Notes: a model not told the origin generated them from the sequence alone. Numbered from the stretch's first letter, positions 32,191 through 41,887 are shown. The stretch: DNA of 64,000 bases from Vreelandella sp031769195 (GCF_031769195.1 NZ_JAVHNP010000001.1:682001-746000); one strand, 5' to 3'. Made by a program: numbers and translations.

Positions 32191-33366
32191 ATGACGATGA
32201 CCGCTACTCCTTCGCTGCCCATTTATCTTGATTATGCCGCTACGACACCGGTCGATGCGCGTGTGGCGGAGGTCATGCAGCGCTACCTGACGGTTGACCA
32301 ACTGTTTGCCAACCCCGCCTCTCGCAGCCATATGCTGGGCTGGCAGGCAGAACAGGTGGTAGAGCAAGCGCGTCGCCAAGTCGCCGATTTTATCGGCGCC
32401 GACCCGCGTGAAATTGTCTGGACCAGCGGTGCCACTGAAGCTAACAATTTGGCGCTGATTGGCTTTATGCGCGCTAATCGTGAGCGCGGCATGCACGTGG
32501 TCACCTCACGCATCGAACACAAAGCGGTGGTGGATACAGCCAAGGCACTGGAGAGCGAAGGCTTCGAGGTCACTTGGCTAACCCCAGGACGCGATGGACG
32601 CATCACACCCGAACAGCTACGTGACGCCATGCGTGATGACACCGCATTGGTATCGCTAATGGCCGTTAATAACGAGCTGGGCAGCATTAACGATATCGCT
32701 GCTCTGGCAGAGGTTACTCATGAGTTTGGGGCGGCGTTTCACACCGATGCCGCCCAAGCGGTTGGACGCATTCCGCTAGACGTGGTCGCTCAGCATATCG
32801 ATTTGATGTCGCTATCTGGCCACAAAGCCTACGGGCCTAAAGGGGTCGGTGCCCTGTATGTCAAACGCCACCCCGACATCCGCGTTGAAGCACTGATTCA
32901 TGGCGGTGGTCACGAGCGCGGCATGCGCTCTGGTACGCTCCCCACCCACCAGATTGCCGGTATGGGCGAAGCGTTTAACGTCATGCAACAGCAGCAGGAC
33001 ACTGATCAAACCCATATTGCGGCACTTCGTGAACGTTTTTTAAGCGGTTTGTCAGACCTTGAGGGCATCATTCCCAACTCCCCGCTGGAGAAAGTGGTGC
33101 CCAACATTCTCAATGTGGCCTTTGATGGCGTCGATGGCGAGGCATTACTGATGGCACTGCGCGATGTAGCGGTGTCAACGGGCTCTGCGTGCAACTCAGC
33201 AAGCGTCGACCCGTCTTATGTTTTACTGGGGATCGGCACGCCTCGTCGGCTCGCGCTGTCATCGCTGAGAATTAGCTTTGGGCGCTTTACCCAAGAGGCC
33301 GAGATTGACCATGCTTTAACCCTACTGCGCCACGCGGTGAGCGGCTTACGTGCCAACGCACGTTAG
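32191..33366 (+). CDS. iscS: cysteine desulfurase IscS
   Basis: PLP-dependent desulfurase that supplies sulfur for Fe-S clusters and tRNA thiolation. The 391-residue protein has the N-terminal IYLDYAATTPVD, the PLP-lysine segment SLSGHKAYGPKGVGALYV, and the mobile-loop cysteine in STGSACNSASVDPSYVL, which together mark the group I IscS type. Twenty-four bases downstream of iscR. Notably the next gene is iscA, not iscU, the usual scaffold partner. Confidence 0.95.
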   Translation: MTMTATPSLPIYLDYAATTPVDARVAEVMQRYLTVDQLFANPASRSHMLGWQAEQVVEQARRQVADFIGADPREIVWTSGATEANNLALIGFMRANRERGMHVVTSRIEHKAVVDTAKALESEGFEVTWLTPGRDGRITPEQLRDAMRDDTALVSLMAVNNELGSINDIAALAEVTHEFGAAFHTDAAQAVGRIPLDVVAQHIDLMSLSGHKAYGPKGVGALYVKRHPDIRVEALIHGGGHERGMRSGTLPTHQIAGMGEAFNVMQQQQDTDQTHIAALRERFLSGLSDLEGIIPNSPLEKVVPNILNVAFDGVDGEALLMALRDVAVSTGSACNSASVDPSYVLLGIGTPRRLALSSLRISFGRFTQEAEIDHALTLLRHAVSGLRANAR

Positions 33367-33420
33367 GCGGCTGACGCTCTCCTGACGCACGGCTAACGAC
33401 TTTTTAAAGGAGAACGCTCC

Positions 33421-33747
33421 ATGGCAACACTGAATATTACGCCCGCTGCAGCTGAACAGATTCACCGCGTGCTAGACGAGCGCGGCCAAGGCCTGGGCCT
33501 GCGGGTTTCTGTCAAACCCAGCGGCTGCTCTGGCTATAGTTACGTGCTTGATTTTGCCGACGAAGCACAGGATGACGATGTCCGCTTTGAAGCCCACGGC
33601 GCTAGCGTCTATGTGGCTCCTGATGCCGTTAAGATGCTAGACGGCAGCGAAGTAGACTACGTCAGTGAAGGGTTAAATCGCTTTTTCCGTTTCAACAATC
33701 CGAACGTCAAAGACGAATGCGGCTGCGGTGAAAGCTTTACGGTCTAA
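33421..33747 (+). CDS. iscA: A-type Fe-S carrier protein IscA
   Basis: A-type carrier of 108 residues with the three cluster cysteines: one in KPSGCSGYSY and two in the C-terminal DECGCGESF motif. It moves assembled clusters to apoproteins. An AAGGAGAA site lies just before the ATG. Located directly after iscS; iscU, hscB, hscA, fdx and iscX, which usually surround it, are absent here. It could equally be named SufA or ErpA-like by sequence, so the symbol rests on position. Confidence 0.88.
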   Translation: MATLNITPAAAEQIHRVLDERGQGLGLRVSVKPSGCSGYSYVLDFADEAQDDDVRFEAHGASVYVAPDAVKMLDGSEVDYVSEGLNRFFRFNNPNVKDECGCGESFTV

Positions 33748-33803
33748 CCCCTCATCCGCTTCCATTGCGACTATCACCGGTATTCATCCCCCCCAGGAGG
33801 CGC

Positions 33804-33809
33804 TATAAT
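33804..33809 (+). promoter_or_regulatory. candidate -10 element of ndk promoter
   Basis: A perfect TATAAT lies 115 bases before the ndk start in the 177-base iscA-ndk gap. No good -35 box is found at 16-18 bases upstream (TATTCA at 33781). A separate ndk promoter is likely but weakly supported. Confidence 0.4.
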
Positions 33810-33924
33810 CGCGCCCACTCGGCAGCCGGTGAAACGCACGGCCTTAGCCGATCACTTTTTCCTGCGCCGCCCCGGCTTTCCGGTGCGGCAATTTCTGCTT
33901 TATCCCTTTTAAGGAGATTTCTGC

Positions 33925-34350
33925 ATGGCGACTGAACGTACTCTTTCTATTATCAAGCCCGATGCCGTTGCTAAAAATGCCATTGGCGACATCATTGCAC
34001 GCTTTGAAAAAGCGGGTCTGCAGGTTGTAGCTGCTAAAATGATGCACCTGTCTGAAGAAAAAGCAGGCGGCTTCTACGCCGAGCACAAAGAGCGTCCTTT
34101 CTTTAAAGACCTGGTCAGCTTCATGACCTCTGGTCCGGTTGTGGTACAGGTACTCGAAGGCGAAGGCGCCATCGCTAAAAACCGTGACCTGATGGGTGCT
34201 ACTAACCCGAAAGAAGCTGCTCCGGGCACTATTCGTGCAGACTTTGCGGAAACAATCGACGCCAACGCTGTCCATGGCTCTGATTCTCCGGAAAGCGCTG
34301 CGCGCGAAATTAGCTACTTCTTCGGTAACGACGAAATCTGCCCGCGCTAA
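33925..34350 (+). CDS. ndk: nucleoside diphosphate kinase
   Basis: Ndk balances nucleoside triphosphate pools by transferring phosphate via a phosphohistidine. The 141-residue protein begins MATERTLSIIKPDAV and has the catalytic His117 in NAVHGSDSPESAAREI. An AAGGAG site precedes the ATG. In Pseudomonas it follows the isc operon in the same place. Confidence 0.97.
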   Translation: MATERTLSIIKPDAVAKNAIGDIIARFEKAGLQVVAAKMMHLSEEKAGGFYAEHKERPFFKDLVSFMTSGPVVVQVLEGEGAIAKNRDLMGATNPKEAAPGTIRADFAETIDANAVHGSDSPESAAREISYFFGNDEICPR

Positions 34351-34391
34351 ACCAAGCGCCGCCGTTTCAACCTTCGTTGCCGGCCATTTTT

Positions 34392-34418
34392 GCGGGGGCC
34401 TGCGCCCCCGCCTCTTTC
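34392..34418 (+). terminator. terminator between ndk and rlmN
   Basis: An 8-base G+C-only stem (GCGGGGGC / GCCCCCGC) with a CTGC loop is followed by CTCTTTC. It lies between ndk and rlmN. The tail is only moderately T-rich, so readthrough is likely. Confidence 0.55.
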
Positions 34419-34433
34419 TGAACGCTGACCGCC

Positions 34434-35618
34434 ATGACCACCACCGTAGCTCAACATACGCCTGCTCCCCAATCGACATCTGATAGCGCGACTGCCCCGC
34501 AAGCGGCACCGGCGCGGCAGAACCTGCTCGGGCTTTCCCGCGAGCAGATGGAAGCTTTCTTTTTATCCATTGGTGAAAAGAAATTCCGTGCCACTCAGTT
34601 GATGAAATGGATTCACCAGGAAGGCATCGACGACTTTACGGCGATGACTAACCTGTCAAAACCGCTGCGCGACAAGCTTTCACAGGTGGCGGAAATTCGC
34701 GGCCCTGGCGTTGTCTACGAAGGCACCTCTAGCGACGGCACCCGTAAATGGGTGTTGGAAGTAGAGGATGGCAGCTACGTCGAAACAGTGCTGATACCGG
34801 CTGAAAACGGTAAGCGACGCACGCTGTGTGTCTCTTCCCAGGTAGGCTGCTCACTGGATTGCAGCTTCTGCTCTACGGGCAAGCAAGGCTTCCAGCGCAA
34901 CCTCACCGCTGCGGAAATTATCGGCCAAGTATGGGTGGCCCAGCGTAGTGTCGGCCCGCGCCGAGATACCGCTAATCGCCCGGTGACCAACGTGGTCATG
35001 ATGGGCATGGGCGAGCCGCTGCTCAATTTCGATAACGTCGTGCCCGCCATGAAGCTGATGCTCGACGATAACGGCTATGGCCTCTCCAAGCGTCGCGTCA
35101 CGCTGTCTACCTCGGGCGTTGTGCCGATGATCGACAAGCTGGGCGATGAGATGGATGTCAGCCTTGCCATCTCGCTGCACGCCTCGACCGACGAGCTGCG
35201 CAACGAGCTGGTACCGATCAATCGCAAATACAATATTCGTGCGCTCCTCGACGCCTGTCACCGTTATCTGGCCAAGTGCCCCGACAACCGTCAGGTCACT
35301 ATCGAGTACACGCTGATCAAAGACGTTAATGACCAGCAAGAGCACGCTGAACAGCTGGCCGCTTTGCTCAAAGAGCTGCCGTGCAAAATCAATTTAATTC
35401 CGTTTAACCCGTTTCCGAATTCAGGTTACGAGAAGCCTTCACGTAACCAAGTGATGCGCTTCCAACAGTGGCTCTACGACTTAGAGTACAACGCCACTGT
35501 ACGCATGACCCGTGGTGACGATATCGATGCCGCCTGTGGTCAGCTAGTGGGCCGCGTGAAAGACCGCACCAAGCGCAGCGCACGCTATATCCAGTCCGTT
35601 CAGCTTGACGCTGACTAA
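34434..35618 (+). CDS. rlmN: 23S rRNA/tRNA adenine-C2 methyltransferase RlmN
   Basis: Radical SAM enzyme methylating C2 of A2503 in 23S rRNA and A37 in some tRNAs. The 394-residue product has a poly-Ala/Gln N-terminal extension of about 30 residues, the cluster motif C-S-L-D-C-S-F-C (residues about 141-148), MMGMGEPLLNFDNV and the catalytic cysteine near the C-terminus (DAACGQL). Follows ndk as in Pseudomonas. Confidence 0.96.
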   Translation: MTTTVAQHTPAPQSTSDSATAPQAAPARQNLLGLSREQMEAFFLSIGEKKFRATQLMKWIHQEGIDDFTAMTNLSKPLRDKLSQVAEIRGPGVVYEGTSSDGTRKWVLEVEDGSYVETVLIPAENGKRRTLCVSSQVGCSLDCSFCSTGKQGFQRNLTAAEIIGQVWVAQRSVGPRRDTANRPVTNVVMMGMGEPLLNFDNVVPAMKLMLDDNGYGLSKRRVTLSTSGVVPMIDKLGDEMDVSLAISLHASTDELRNELVPINRKYNIRALLDACHRYLAKCPDNRQVTIEYTLIKDVNDQQEHAEQLAALLKELPCKINLIPFNPFPNSGYEKPSRNQVMRFQQWLYDLEYNATVRMTRGDDIDAACGQLVGRVKDRTKRSARYIQSVQLDAD

Positions 35619-35708
35619 CCGCTGCTGTCTTGACATCCATCTGACACAGCGCTTTGATGGACACGTTTTTGCTGGGTGTAACCAGCGTATCGACTCAAGA
35701 GGGCGTAG

Positions 35709-36440
35709 ATGATCGGTCACCGCAGGCGCATTACCCCTTTCAGGATGCCCATGCTGTCCGTACTCGCTGGCAGCCTGCTGCTGGCGGGCTGCGCCACCTC
35801 TAGTCAAGGGGTTAGCAACGCCAACCCCGATGCTGCGGAAGCTTACACACAGCTTGGCGTCGCCTACTTAGAGCGTGATAACCTGCCCCGCGCGCTGAGC
35901 GCTCTTGACCGTGCCTTGGAACTGGATCCGCAACACCCAGAGGCACTTCAAGCGCTTGCGCTGGTCTACCAACAGCAGGGAGAGAGCGACCTTGCGAATC
36001 GCTACTTCCAGCAGTCATTGAGTGCATCGCCCTCGTTTACCCGCGCGCGTAATAACTACGCTGCGTTTTTGTATCAGCAGGATCAGTTTGCGCAAGCCTG
36101 CGAACAGTTAGAGCTGGCATCTCAAGATGCCCAATACGCCAACCGCGCCCAGCTATTTACCAACCTGGGGCAGTGCTATTTGGCCATAGACGAATTTGAT
36201 AAAGCGCGCGAACGTTTGCAGCGTGCGCAAAGTATCGACCCGCGCAACCCACGCGGGTATTTAATGTTAGCCGAACTGGAAGTTTCACAGGGCAATTATG
36301 ATCAGGCCTGGGACCCGCTGCAGAACTATCTGCAGTTAGCAGGCCCAGACCCAGCAGCGCTGGCACTGGCGATTGATGTCGCCCTCGCCCGGGGCGATAA
36401 CGCCGCGGCTGCCGACTACCAGCGTTTGTTGAACAACTGA
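35709..36440 (+). CDS. pilW: type IV pilus biogenesis/stability lipoprotein PilW (PilF)
   Basis: Outer-membrane lipoprotein that helps the PilQ secretin assemble. The 243-residue protein has a lipobox ending at Cys28 (LLLAGC) and about six tetratricopeptide repeats (AYTQLGVAYLERDNLPRALSALDRALELDP and successors). Identification rests on TPR number, lipoprotein signal and its fixed place between rlmN and rodZ. No other pilus genes are in this window. Confidence 0.9.
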   Translation: MIGHRRRITPFRMPMLSVLAGSLLLAGCATSSQGVSNANPDAAEAYTQLGVAYLERDNLPRALSALDRALELDPQHPEALQALALVYQQQGESDLANRYFQQSLSASPSFTRARNNYAAFLYQQDQFAQACEQLELASQDAQYANRAQLFTNLGQCYLAIDEFDKARERLQRAQSIDPRNPRGYLMLAELEVSQGNYDQAWDPLQNYLQLAGPDPAALALAIDVALARGDNAAAADYQRLLNN

Positions 36441-36480
36441 TTGCCGCCCTGATCACCACATTATTGAAGGATGCTCAGCT

Positions 36481-37461
36481 ATGAGCGACACACAGTTAAA
36501 CGATAGCGTTACCACTGCCCACAGCACCGCCACGCCTGGTGAGCTGCTTTCCCGACAGCGCGAATCTTTGGGCGTCCCGCTCTCTGATGCCGCCCGGGCA
36601 CTGAATCTGCGCCCTGCCGTGGTAGATGGTTTAGAGAAAGATAATTACGAAGAAATCCCCGTGGCGGCTTACCGTCGCGGCTACTTGCGCGCCTATGCCA
36701 AATATTTAGGTATGGATGACCGCACAGTGCTGGACGCGTACCAAGCCCGCCACGGCGTGAGCGATAACGAACGTAAGATAGCGCCCGTTTCAGTTAGCAA
36801 GCCGCCGTCTAAGATGGGTGCTTGGCTGTTCAAGCTGGTCACGGTATTAGTGATCGTCGGCCTCATTGCGGTCACCGTGGCGTGGTGGCAAAGCCGCGGC
36901 GGCAGCGAGCCACCGAGCATTGGCTCCTCACCCGCCATGGAAGAGAACGAAGCACCAGATGCCGAGCCTGCGCAAGAGCCCATGCCCGCCATCGCCCCTG
37001 AGCCCGCCGTCACAGAAGAGCTGACGAACGATGACGCCAGCGAGCCGACTGACAACGTCAGCAGCTCGCCTGCGGCGGCCAGCAATGAGCCAGCGGTGAG
37101 TGAAGGCGACATCGAAGCAGCTCAAACCATTGATGCCGATACCGCGACCGAAGTAGCTGACGCAGCGGCTGTGGAAACAGAAGAAGAAGTCGCAGAAACA
37201 GCCCCCGCTGCTGCAACGCCTAACTTACTAGAGCTGACGTTTAACGAGCAGTCCTGGACCGAAATTTTTGATGCCAACAACCAGCGTGTCTTTGTTGGCC
37301 TGCAAACCCCTGGCACCACTGCGAGTGTTGAGGGTGAACCGCCTTTTCGTTTAACTATCGGTAACGCCACCGGTGTCGAACTGCGCTACCAAGGTGAGGT
37401 CGTCAATCTTGCCCAGCGCGCCGGTGCCAATAACGTTGCCCGCTTTACCCTGGGAGAGTGA
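36481..37461 (+). CDS. rodZ: cytoskeletal protein RodZ-like
   Basis: Inner-membrane morphogenesis protein of 326 residues. An N-terminal helix-turn-helix domain (about residues 18-85: GELLSRQRESLGVPLSDAARALNLRPAVVDGLEKDNYEEIP) binds MreB in characterised RodZ. One transmembrane helix (about 118-140) is followed by a very acidic, Ala/Pro-rich linker (about 150-245) and a C-terminal DUF4115 beta domain (SWTEIFDANNQRVF). Overlaps or touches ispG downstream. Confidence 0.92.
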   Translation: MSDTQLNDSVTTAHSTATPGELLSRQRESLGVPLSDAARALNLRPAVVDGLEKDNYEEIPVAAYRRGYLRAYAKYLGMDDRTVLDAYQARHGVSDNERKIAPVSVSKPPSKMGAWLFKLVTVLVIVGLIAVTVAWWQSRGGSEPPSIGSSPAMEENEAPDAEPAQEPMPAIAPEPAVTEELTNDDASEPTDNVSSSPAAASNEPAVSEGDIEAAQTIDADTATEVADAAAVETEEEVAETAPAAATPNLLELTFNEQSWTEIFDANNQRVFVGLQTPGTTASVEGEPPFRLTIGNATGVELRYQGEVVNLAQRAGANNVARFTLGE

Positions 37462-37469
37462 CCCGTCCT

Positions 37470-38585
37470 ATGCACGCCCCTTCTCCGATTAAACGCCGCC
37501 TGTCACGCCAAATTCATGTTGGCAATGTGGCCGTGGGCGGCGATGCGCCGATTTCCGTCCAGAGCATGACCAACACCAACACCCTGGATGTGGACGCCAC
37601 CGTCGGCCAAATCCAGCAGTTGGAAAAAGCCGGGGCAGATATCGTGCGTGTTTCCGTGCCAGATATGGACGCCGCCGAAGCCTTTGGCAAAATCAAACAG
37701 CGGGTAGACGTTCCCCTCGTTGCCGACATTCATTTCGATTACAAGATTGCGCTACGCGTAGCCGAACTGGGCGTTGATTGCCTGCGCATCAACCCAGGCA
37801 ACATTGGCCGAGAAGACCGGGTTCGTGCAGTAGTGAGTGCCGCTCGGCACCACGGCATTCCGATTCGTATTGGGGTGAATGCCGGGTCACTTGAGAAAGA
37901 TCTGCAGAAAAAGTACGGCGAGCCCACGCCCGCGGCGTTGGTCGAGTCGGCGATGCGCCATATTGACCACCTGGATCGTCTCGATTTCCAGGAGTTTAAA
38001 GTCAGCGTCAAAGCGTCTGATGTATTTATGGCCGTGGCCGCCTACCGTGACCTAGCCACTCGCATTGAGCAGCCTCTACACCTGGGCATTACCGAAGCGG
38101 GCGGCCTGCGCTCTGGCACGGTCAAATCCTCCATCGGGCTTGGCATGCTGTTGATGGACGGTATCGGCGACACTATCCGCGTCTCGCTCGCCGCTGATCC
38201 GGTAGAAGAGATCAAAGTGGGCTTCGATATGTTGAAGAGCCTGAGGCTGCGCGCTAAGGGCATTAACTTTATCGCCTGCCCGAGCTGCTCGCGGCAGAAC
38301 TTTGACGTCATCAGCACCATGAACCAGCTCGAAGAGCGCCTGGAAGACGTGATGACGCCACTGGATGTCTCGGTGATTGGCTGTGTGGTTAACGGCCCTG
38401 GCGAAGCGAAAGAGACCGATATCGGCCTGACCGGCGGCTCGCCTGCCAACTTGGTATACATCGACGGCAAACCTGCCAGCAAGCTGCGTAACGACCACCT
38501 TGTCGACGATCTGGAAAAGCTAATCCGCGACAAAGTGCGTCAAAAAGAGCAGCAGCAAGAGAATATGATTGCGCGCAGCGTTTAA
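37470..38585 (+). CDS. ispG: 4-hydroxy-3-methylbut-2-en-1-yl diphosphate synthase IspG
   Basis: [4Fe-4S] enzyme of the methylerythritol phosphate route to isoprenoids. The 371-residue protein shows APISVQSMTNTNT-like N-terminus, PLVADIHFDYKIALRVAE, CLRINPGNIG and the C-terminal cluster cysteines (ACPSCSR and GCVVNGPGE). ATG 37470 is chosen because MHAPSPIKRR aligns with the E. coli N-terminus; a GTG at 37458 overlapping the rodZ stop is the alternative. Confidence 0.96.
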   Translation: MHAPSPIKRRLSRQIHVGNVAVGGDAPISVQSMTNTNTLDVDATVGQIQQLEKAGADIVRVSVPDMDAAEAFGKIKQRVDVPLVADIHFDYKIALRVAELGVDCLRINPGNIGREDRVRAVVSAARHHGIPIRIGVNAGSLEKDLQKKYGEPTPAALVESAMRHIDHLDRLDFQEFKVSVKASDVFMAVAAYRDLATRIEQPLHLGITEAGGLRSGTVKSSIGLGMLLMDGIGDTIRVSLAADPVEEIKVGFDMLKSLRLRAKGINFIACPSCSRQNFDVISTMNQLEERLEDVMTPLDVSVIGCVVNGPGEAKETDIGLTGGSPANLVYIDGKPASKLRNDHLVDDLEKLIRDKVRQKEQQQENMIARSV

Positions 38586-38657
38586 CGTTTATGTTGCCTG
38601 CAAGAGGCGGTGAGCATCTCCCGCCTCTTGTGCTGCCGCCCCTACAAGGAGTTTTCA

Positions 38658-39965
38658 TTGAGCAAGTCCGCCGCTAAAAAGATTCAAGCCATCCGTGGAA
38701 TGAACGACCTATTGCCCAGCGACAGCCCTCGCTGGCAATTTTTTGAGGCCAAGGTACGTCAGTTGATGCACCGCTACGGCTTCGATGAAATTCGTACGCC
38801 AATCGTAGAGCAAACCGCACTGTTTGCCCGCTCGATTGGTGAAGTGACCGATATCGTCGAAAAAGAGATGTACACCTTTGACGACCGTAACGGTGACAGC
38901 CTAACGCTGCGCCCTGAAGGCACCGCCAGCTGCGTTCGGGCGGCCATGGAACACGGCTTGCTGCATAACCAAACCCAGCGGCTTTGGTACCAAGGCCCTA
39001 TGTTCCGCCACGAGCGTCCTCAGAAAGGCCGCTACCGCCAGTTCCATCAGGTAGGCGTTGAAACGTACGGCTTTGACGGCCCGGACATCGATGCTGAAGT
39101 CATTTTGCTATCGGCACGCCTGTGGCAAGAGCTGGGCTTAATGGAGCACGTCACTTTAGAGCTGAACTCGTTAGGCTCTTCAGAAGCGCGGGCCGCCTAC
39201 CGCGACAAGCTGGTGGCCTATTTTGAGCAGCATCAGGACGTACTGGATGAAGACTCCAAACGGCGTTTAACCAGTAACCCGCTGCGCATTCTGGATTCTA
39301 AAAATCCTGATATGGCGGAGATGCTTAACGCCGCCCCGCAGCTGATGGATCACTTAGACGACGAGTCTCGCGACCACTTTGAGCAGCTGAAAGCGATGCT
39401 GGATGCCGCACAGATTCCCTACGTGGTGAATCCTCGCCTCGTACGTGGCTTGGACTACTACTGCCGCACGGTATTTGAGTGGACCACCACTGCTCTGGGC
39501 AGCCAAGGCACGGTCTGTGCCGGTGGCCGTTACGATGGCCTGGTTGAGCAGCTCGGCGGCAAGCCCACGCCTGCAGTAGGTTTTGCCATGGGGATTGAGC
39601 GTCTGGTGCTGCTACTGGAAACGCTTAACTTGGTACCTGCCGATGCCATGGGCGGCTGTGACGCTTATCTTATGGCGATGGATGACAGCGCCACGGTGAC
39701 CGCGCTGACGCTGGCCGAGCAGCTGCGTAGCGCCCTTCCCTCTCTGCGTCTTCAATTGCACTGTGGGGGCGGCAGCTTCAAAAGCCGCATGAAGAAAGCA
39801 GACAAGAGCGGCGCACCCGTTGCGATACTTTTAGGTGAAGATGAACTCGCCAACCACACCGCCACGTTGAAGTTTTTACGCGATGACCGCGAGCAGCAGC
39901 GCGTTGCCCAAGCCGAGCTAGCTGATACGCTGCATGCGTTACTGTCTAACGTACCGTCTCACTAA
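38658..39965 (+). CDS. hisS: histidyl-tRNA synthetase
   Basis: Class II aminoacyl-tRNA synthetase of 435 residues. Motif 2 (FRHERPQKGRYRQFHQ), the histidine-specific segments LVRGLDYYCRTVFE and GGRYDGLV, and motif 3 (GFAMGIERL) are visible. The start is TTG at 38658: AAGGAG lies six bases upstream and the following KIQAIRGMNDLLP is the normal N-terminus. The longer frame from 38610 has no such support. Confidence 0.96.
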   Translation: MSKSAAKKIQAIRGMNDLLPSDSPRWQFFEAKVRQLMHRYGFDEIRTPIVEQTALFARSIGEVTDIVEKEMYTFDDRNGDSLTLRPEGTASCVRAAMEHGLLHNQTQRLWYQGPMFRHERPQKGRYRQFHQVGVETYGFDGPDIDAEVILLSARLWQELGLMEHVTLELNSLGSSEARAAYRDKLVAYFEQHQDVLDEDSKRRLTSNPLRILDSKNPDMAEMLNAAPQLMDHLDDESRDHFEQLKAMLDAAQIPYVVNPRLVRGLDYYCRTVFEWTTTALGSQGTVCAGGRYDGLVEQLGGKPTPAVGFAMGIERLVLLLETLNLVPADAMGGCDAYLMAMDDSATVTALTLAEQLRSALPSLRLQLHCGGGSFKSRMKKADKSGAPVAILLGEDELANHTATLKFLRDDREQQRVAQAELADTLHALLSNVPSH

Positions 39966-40046
39966 CGTAACTGCCCCGGCTCTGCCTGGGCAGCTGAATA
40001 CCTGTTAGCCGCATAAGCCGCTGACCAATGGAATAGGAGGCCGCCC

Positions 40047-40706
40047 GTGGCGGAGCTGAGAAGCGAAGAAGAGCAGCTAGACGTTGTCAAACGCTGGTGG
40101 AAAGAGAACGGAACCTCGCTGATTGCCGGTGCCGTTCTTGCTGCGGCGGGCGTCTTTGGTTGGAACGCGTGGCAAAACTACCAAGAGGGTAAGGCCGAAG
40201 CGGCCTCTGCCCGCTACCAGCAGTTGATCAACATCACCGCGGGTAATGCCTTGGAAGAGGATCAGCTGAGCGCGGCACAAACGCTGATTGACGAGCTAAC
40301 CGACGAGTATGGCAGCACCCTGTATGCTGAACTTGCGCAGCTACTGGAAGCACGTTTGGCGGTACAGCAAGACGACCTCGCGGCGGCTAAGCAGGCGCTA
40401 GAGGATGTTGCCAGTAACTCCTCTCGCCGCTATGTGCAGAGCTTGGCATGGCTGCGCTTGGCGCGCATTGAAGTGGCCGAAGGCAATCCTGACGCCGCAT
40501 TAGCCCTGCTCGACCAGCCCATCTCAGAGGCGCTGGCGGCTCAGCAAGCAAACGTGCGTGGCGATGCTTACCTAGCACTTAACCAGCCAGATCAAGCACG
40601 TGATGCATGGCAGACCGCGCAGTCACTCGCCCAAACGCAGAACCAGCCGCTTTATGGCGTGCAGTTCAAGCTTGACGATCTCGGCGCCGAGGAGGCGACA
40701 CAGTGA
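40047..40706 (+). CDS. yfgM: YfgM family tetratricopeptide protein (Sec ancillary subunit)
   Basis: Membrane-anchored periplasmic TPR protein of 219 residues. It starts with a GTG and has the family N-terminus EEEQLDVVKRWWKENGTSLIAGAVLAAAGVFGW with a single transmembrane helix (about residues 25-42), followed by helical repeats. In E. coli YfgM associates with SecYEG and PpiD in periplasmic chaperoning. Sits between hisS and bamB as in E. coli and Pseudomonas. Confidence 0.93.
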   Translation: MAELRSEEEQLDVVKRWWKENGTSLIAGAVLAAAGVFGWNAWQNYQEGKAEAASARYQQLINITAGNALEEDQLSAAQTLIDELTDEYGSTLYAELAQLLEARLAVQQDDLAAAKQALEDVASNSSRRYVQSLAWLRLARIEVAEGNPDAALALLDQPISEALAAQQANVRGDAYLALNQPDQARDAWQTAQSLAQTQNQPLYGVQFKLDDLGAEEATQ

Positions 40707-41887
40707 TGACGACTAGCCTGTCAAAACCGCTTTTTTCTAAACATCTGATGCGCACCACGCTCGGCGCTATGGCGCTTGCACTCTTGGCGGGCTGTGCCAG
40801 CAAAGGTGAGCCTGCGTTCACGCCCAAAGAGCTGCGCAGCTTTGATGAAACCTCATCGCTGGATAGCGTATGGGATCGTCGCGTGGGCGATGGCTTTGGC
40901 CGCGCCCGCTACCCGATCGCACCTTCCCGTGAAGGCGATACCGTCTTTGCCGCAGACACCAACGGCTTAGTGGCTGCCTTCAATGCCAACAGCGGCGAGC
41001 GCGTATGGGAAGTCGAGCTAGAGACGCCTATCTCCAGCGCCCTGAACGCGATTGCAGGCCAGGTATACCTGGGCACGCGTAACGGTGAAGTGATTGCCCT
41101 TGACCAGCGCGACGGCAGCGTTGCCTGGCGCTCACGGGTATCCAGTGAAGTACTGGCGGCACCGCAAGCCAATCAGCAGCTGCTGCTGGTACAAAGCGTT
41201 GATGGCCAGGTAACAGCGCTGGATCGTGCCAGCGGTGAAGAGCGCTGGGTGTATACCAGTTCTCAGCCTGCGTTAACACTGCGCGGCACCGGCACCCCGA
41301 TGGTGATTGATCCGGTCACCTTCGTTGGTTTGGCCAACGGGCGTCTTGCCACGCTGGATAACCGCAGCGGCCAGTCCCTGTGGGATATGCAGATTGCCAC
41401 CCCGCGCGGTCGCAGCGACGTTGAGCGCTTGGTCGATCTGTCAGGTCAGCCGGTACTCAGCCCAGATGGCCGCCTGTTCGTGACCAGCTACAACGGCCGT
41501 GTCGTAGCGCTAGAAGCGACCCGTGGTGGCGTACTGTGGGAAACTGCTCTGTCGAGCCGTCACACCCCCATTTTGGTGGGTAACTTCTTATGCGTAGTCA
41601 CTGACGACAGTCACCTAGTGGCCCTGGATGCCAACAGCGGCCAGGAAGTCTGGCGTAACGATGACCTAGAAGATCGCTGGCTGACCGCCCCCGCCTTTGC
41701 CGATGGCCGTATCGTGGTCGGCGATTTTGAAGGCTATGTTCACCTGATCGACGCTCGTGAAGGCAACCTGGTAGGCCGCACCCGCATCGATAGTTCGGGT
41801 ATTAGCGTGCGCCCGGTCACTGAAGGCAGCACCATTCATGTCCAGGCCAACAATGGTCGCCTGGAAACCCTGGAAGTAACTCCATGA
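40706..41887 (+). CDS. bamB: outer membrane assembly lipoprotein BamB
   Basis: Lipoprotein of the BAM complex, an eight-bladed beta propeller. The 393-residue product has a lipobox with Cys30 (ALLAGC) and repeated PQQ-like blades (GLVAAFNANSGERVWEVEL, GEVIALDQRDGSVAWR, VVALEATRGGVLWE, LVALDANSGQEVWR). GGAGG lies upstream; GTG at 40703 is an alternative start seven bases after it. Overlaps yfgM and, by four bases, der. Confidence 0.95.
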   Translation: MTTSLSKPLFSKHLMRTTLGAMALALLAGCASKGEPAFTPKELRSFDETSSLDSVWDRRVGDGFGRARYPIAPSREGDTVFAADTNGLVAAFNANSGERVWEVELETPISSALNAIAGQVYLGTRNGEVIALDQRDGSVAWRSRVSSEVLAAPQANQQLLLVQSVDGQVTALDRASGEERWVYTSSQPALTLRGTGTPMVIDPVTFVGLANGRLATLDNRSGQSLWDMQIATPRGRSDVERLVDLSGQPVLSPDGRLFVTSYNGRVVALEATRGGVLWETALSSRHTPILVGNFLCVVTDDSHLVALDANSGQEVWRNDDLEDRWLTAPAFADGRIVVGDFEGYVHLIDAREGNLVGRTRIDSSGISVRPVTEGSTIHVQANNGRLETLEVTP

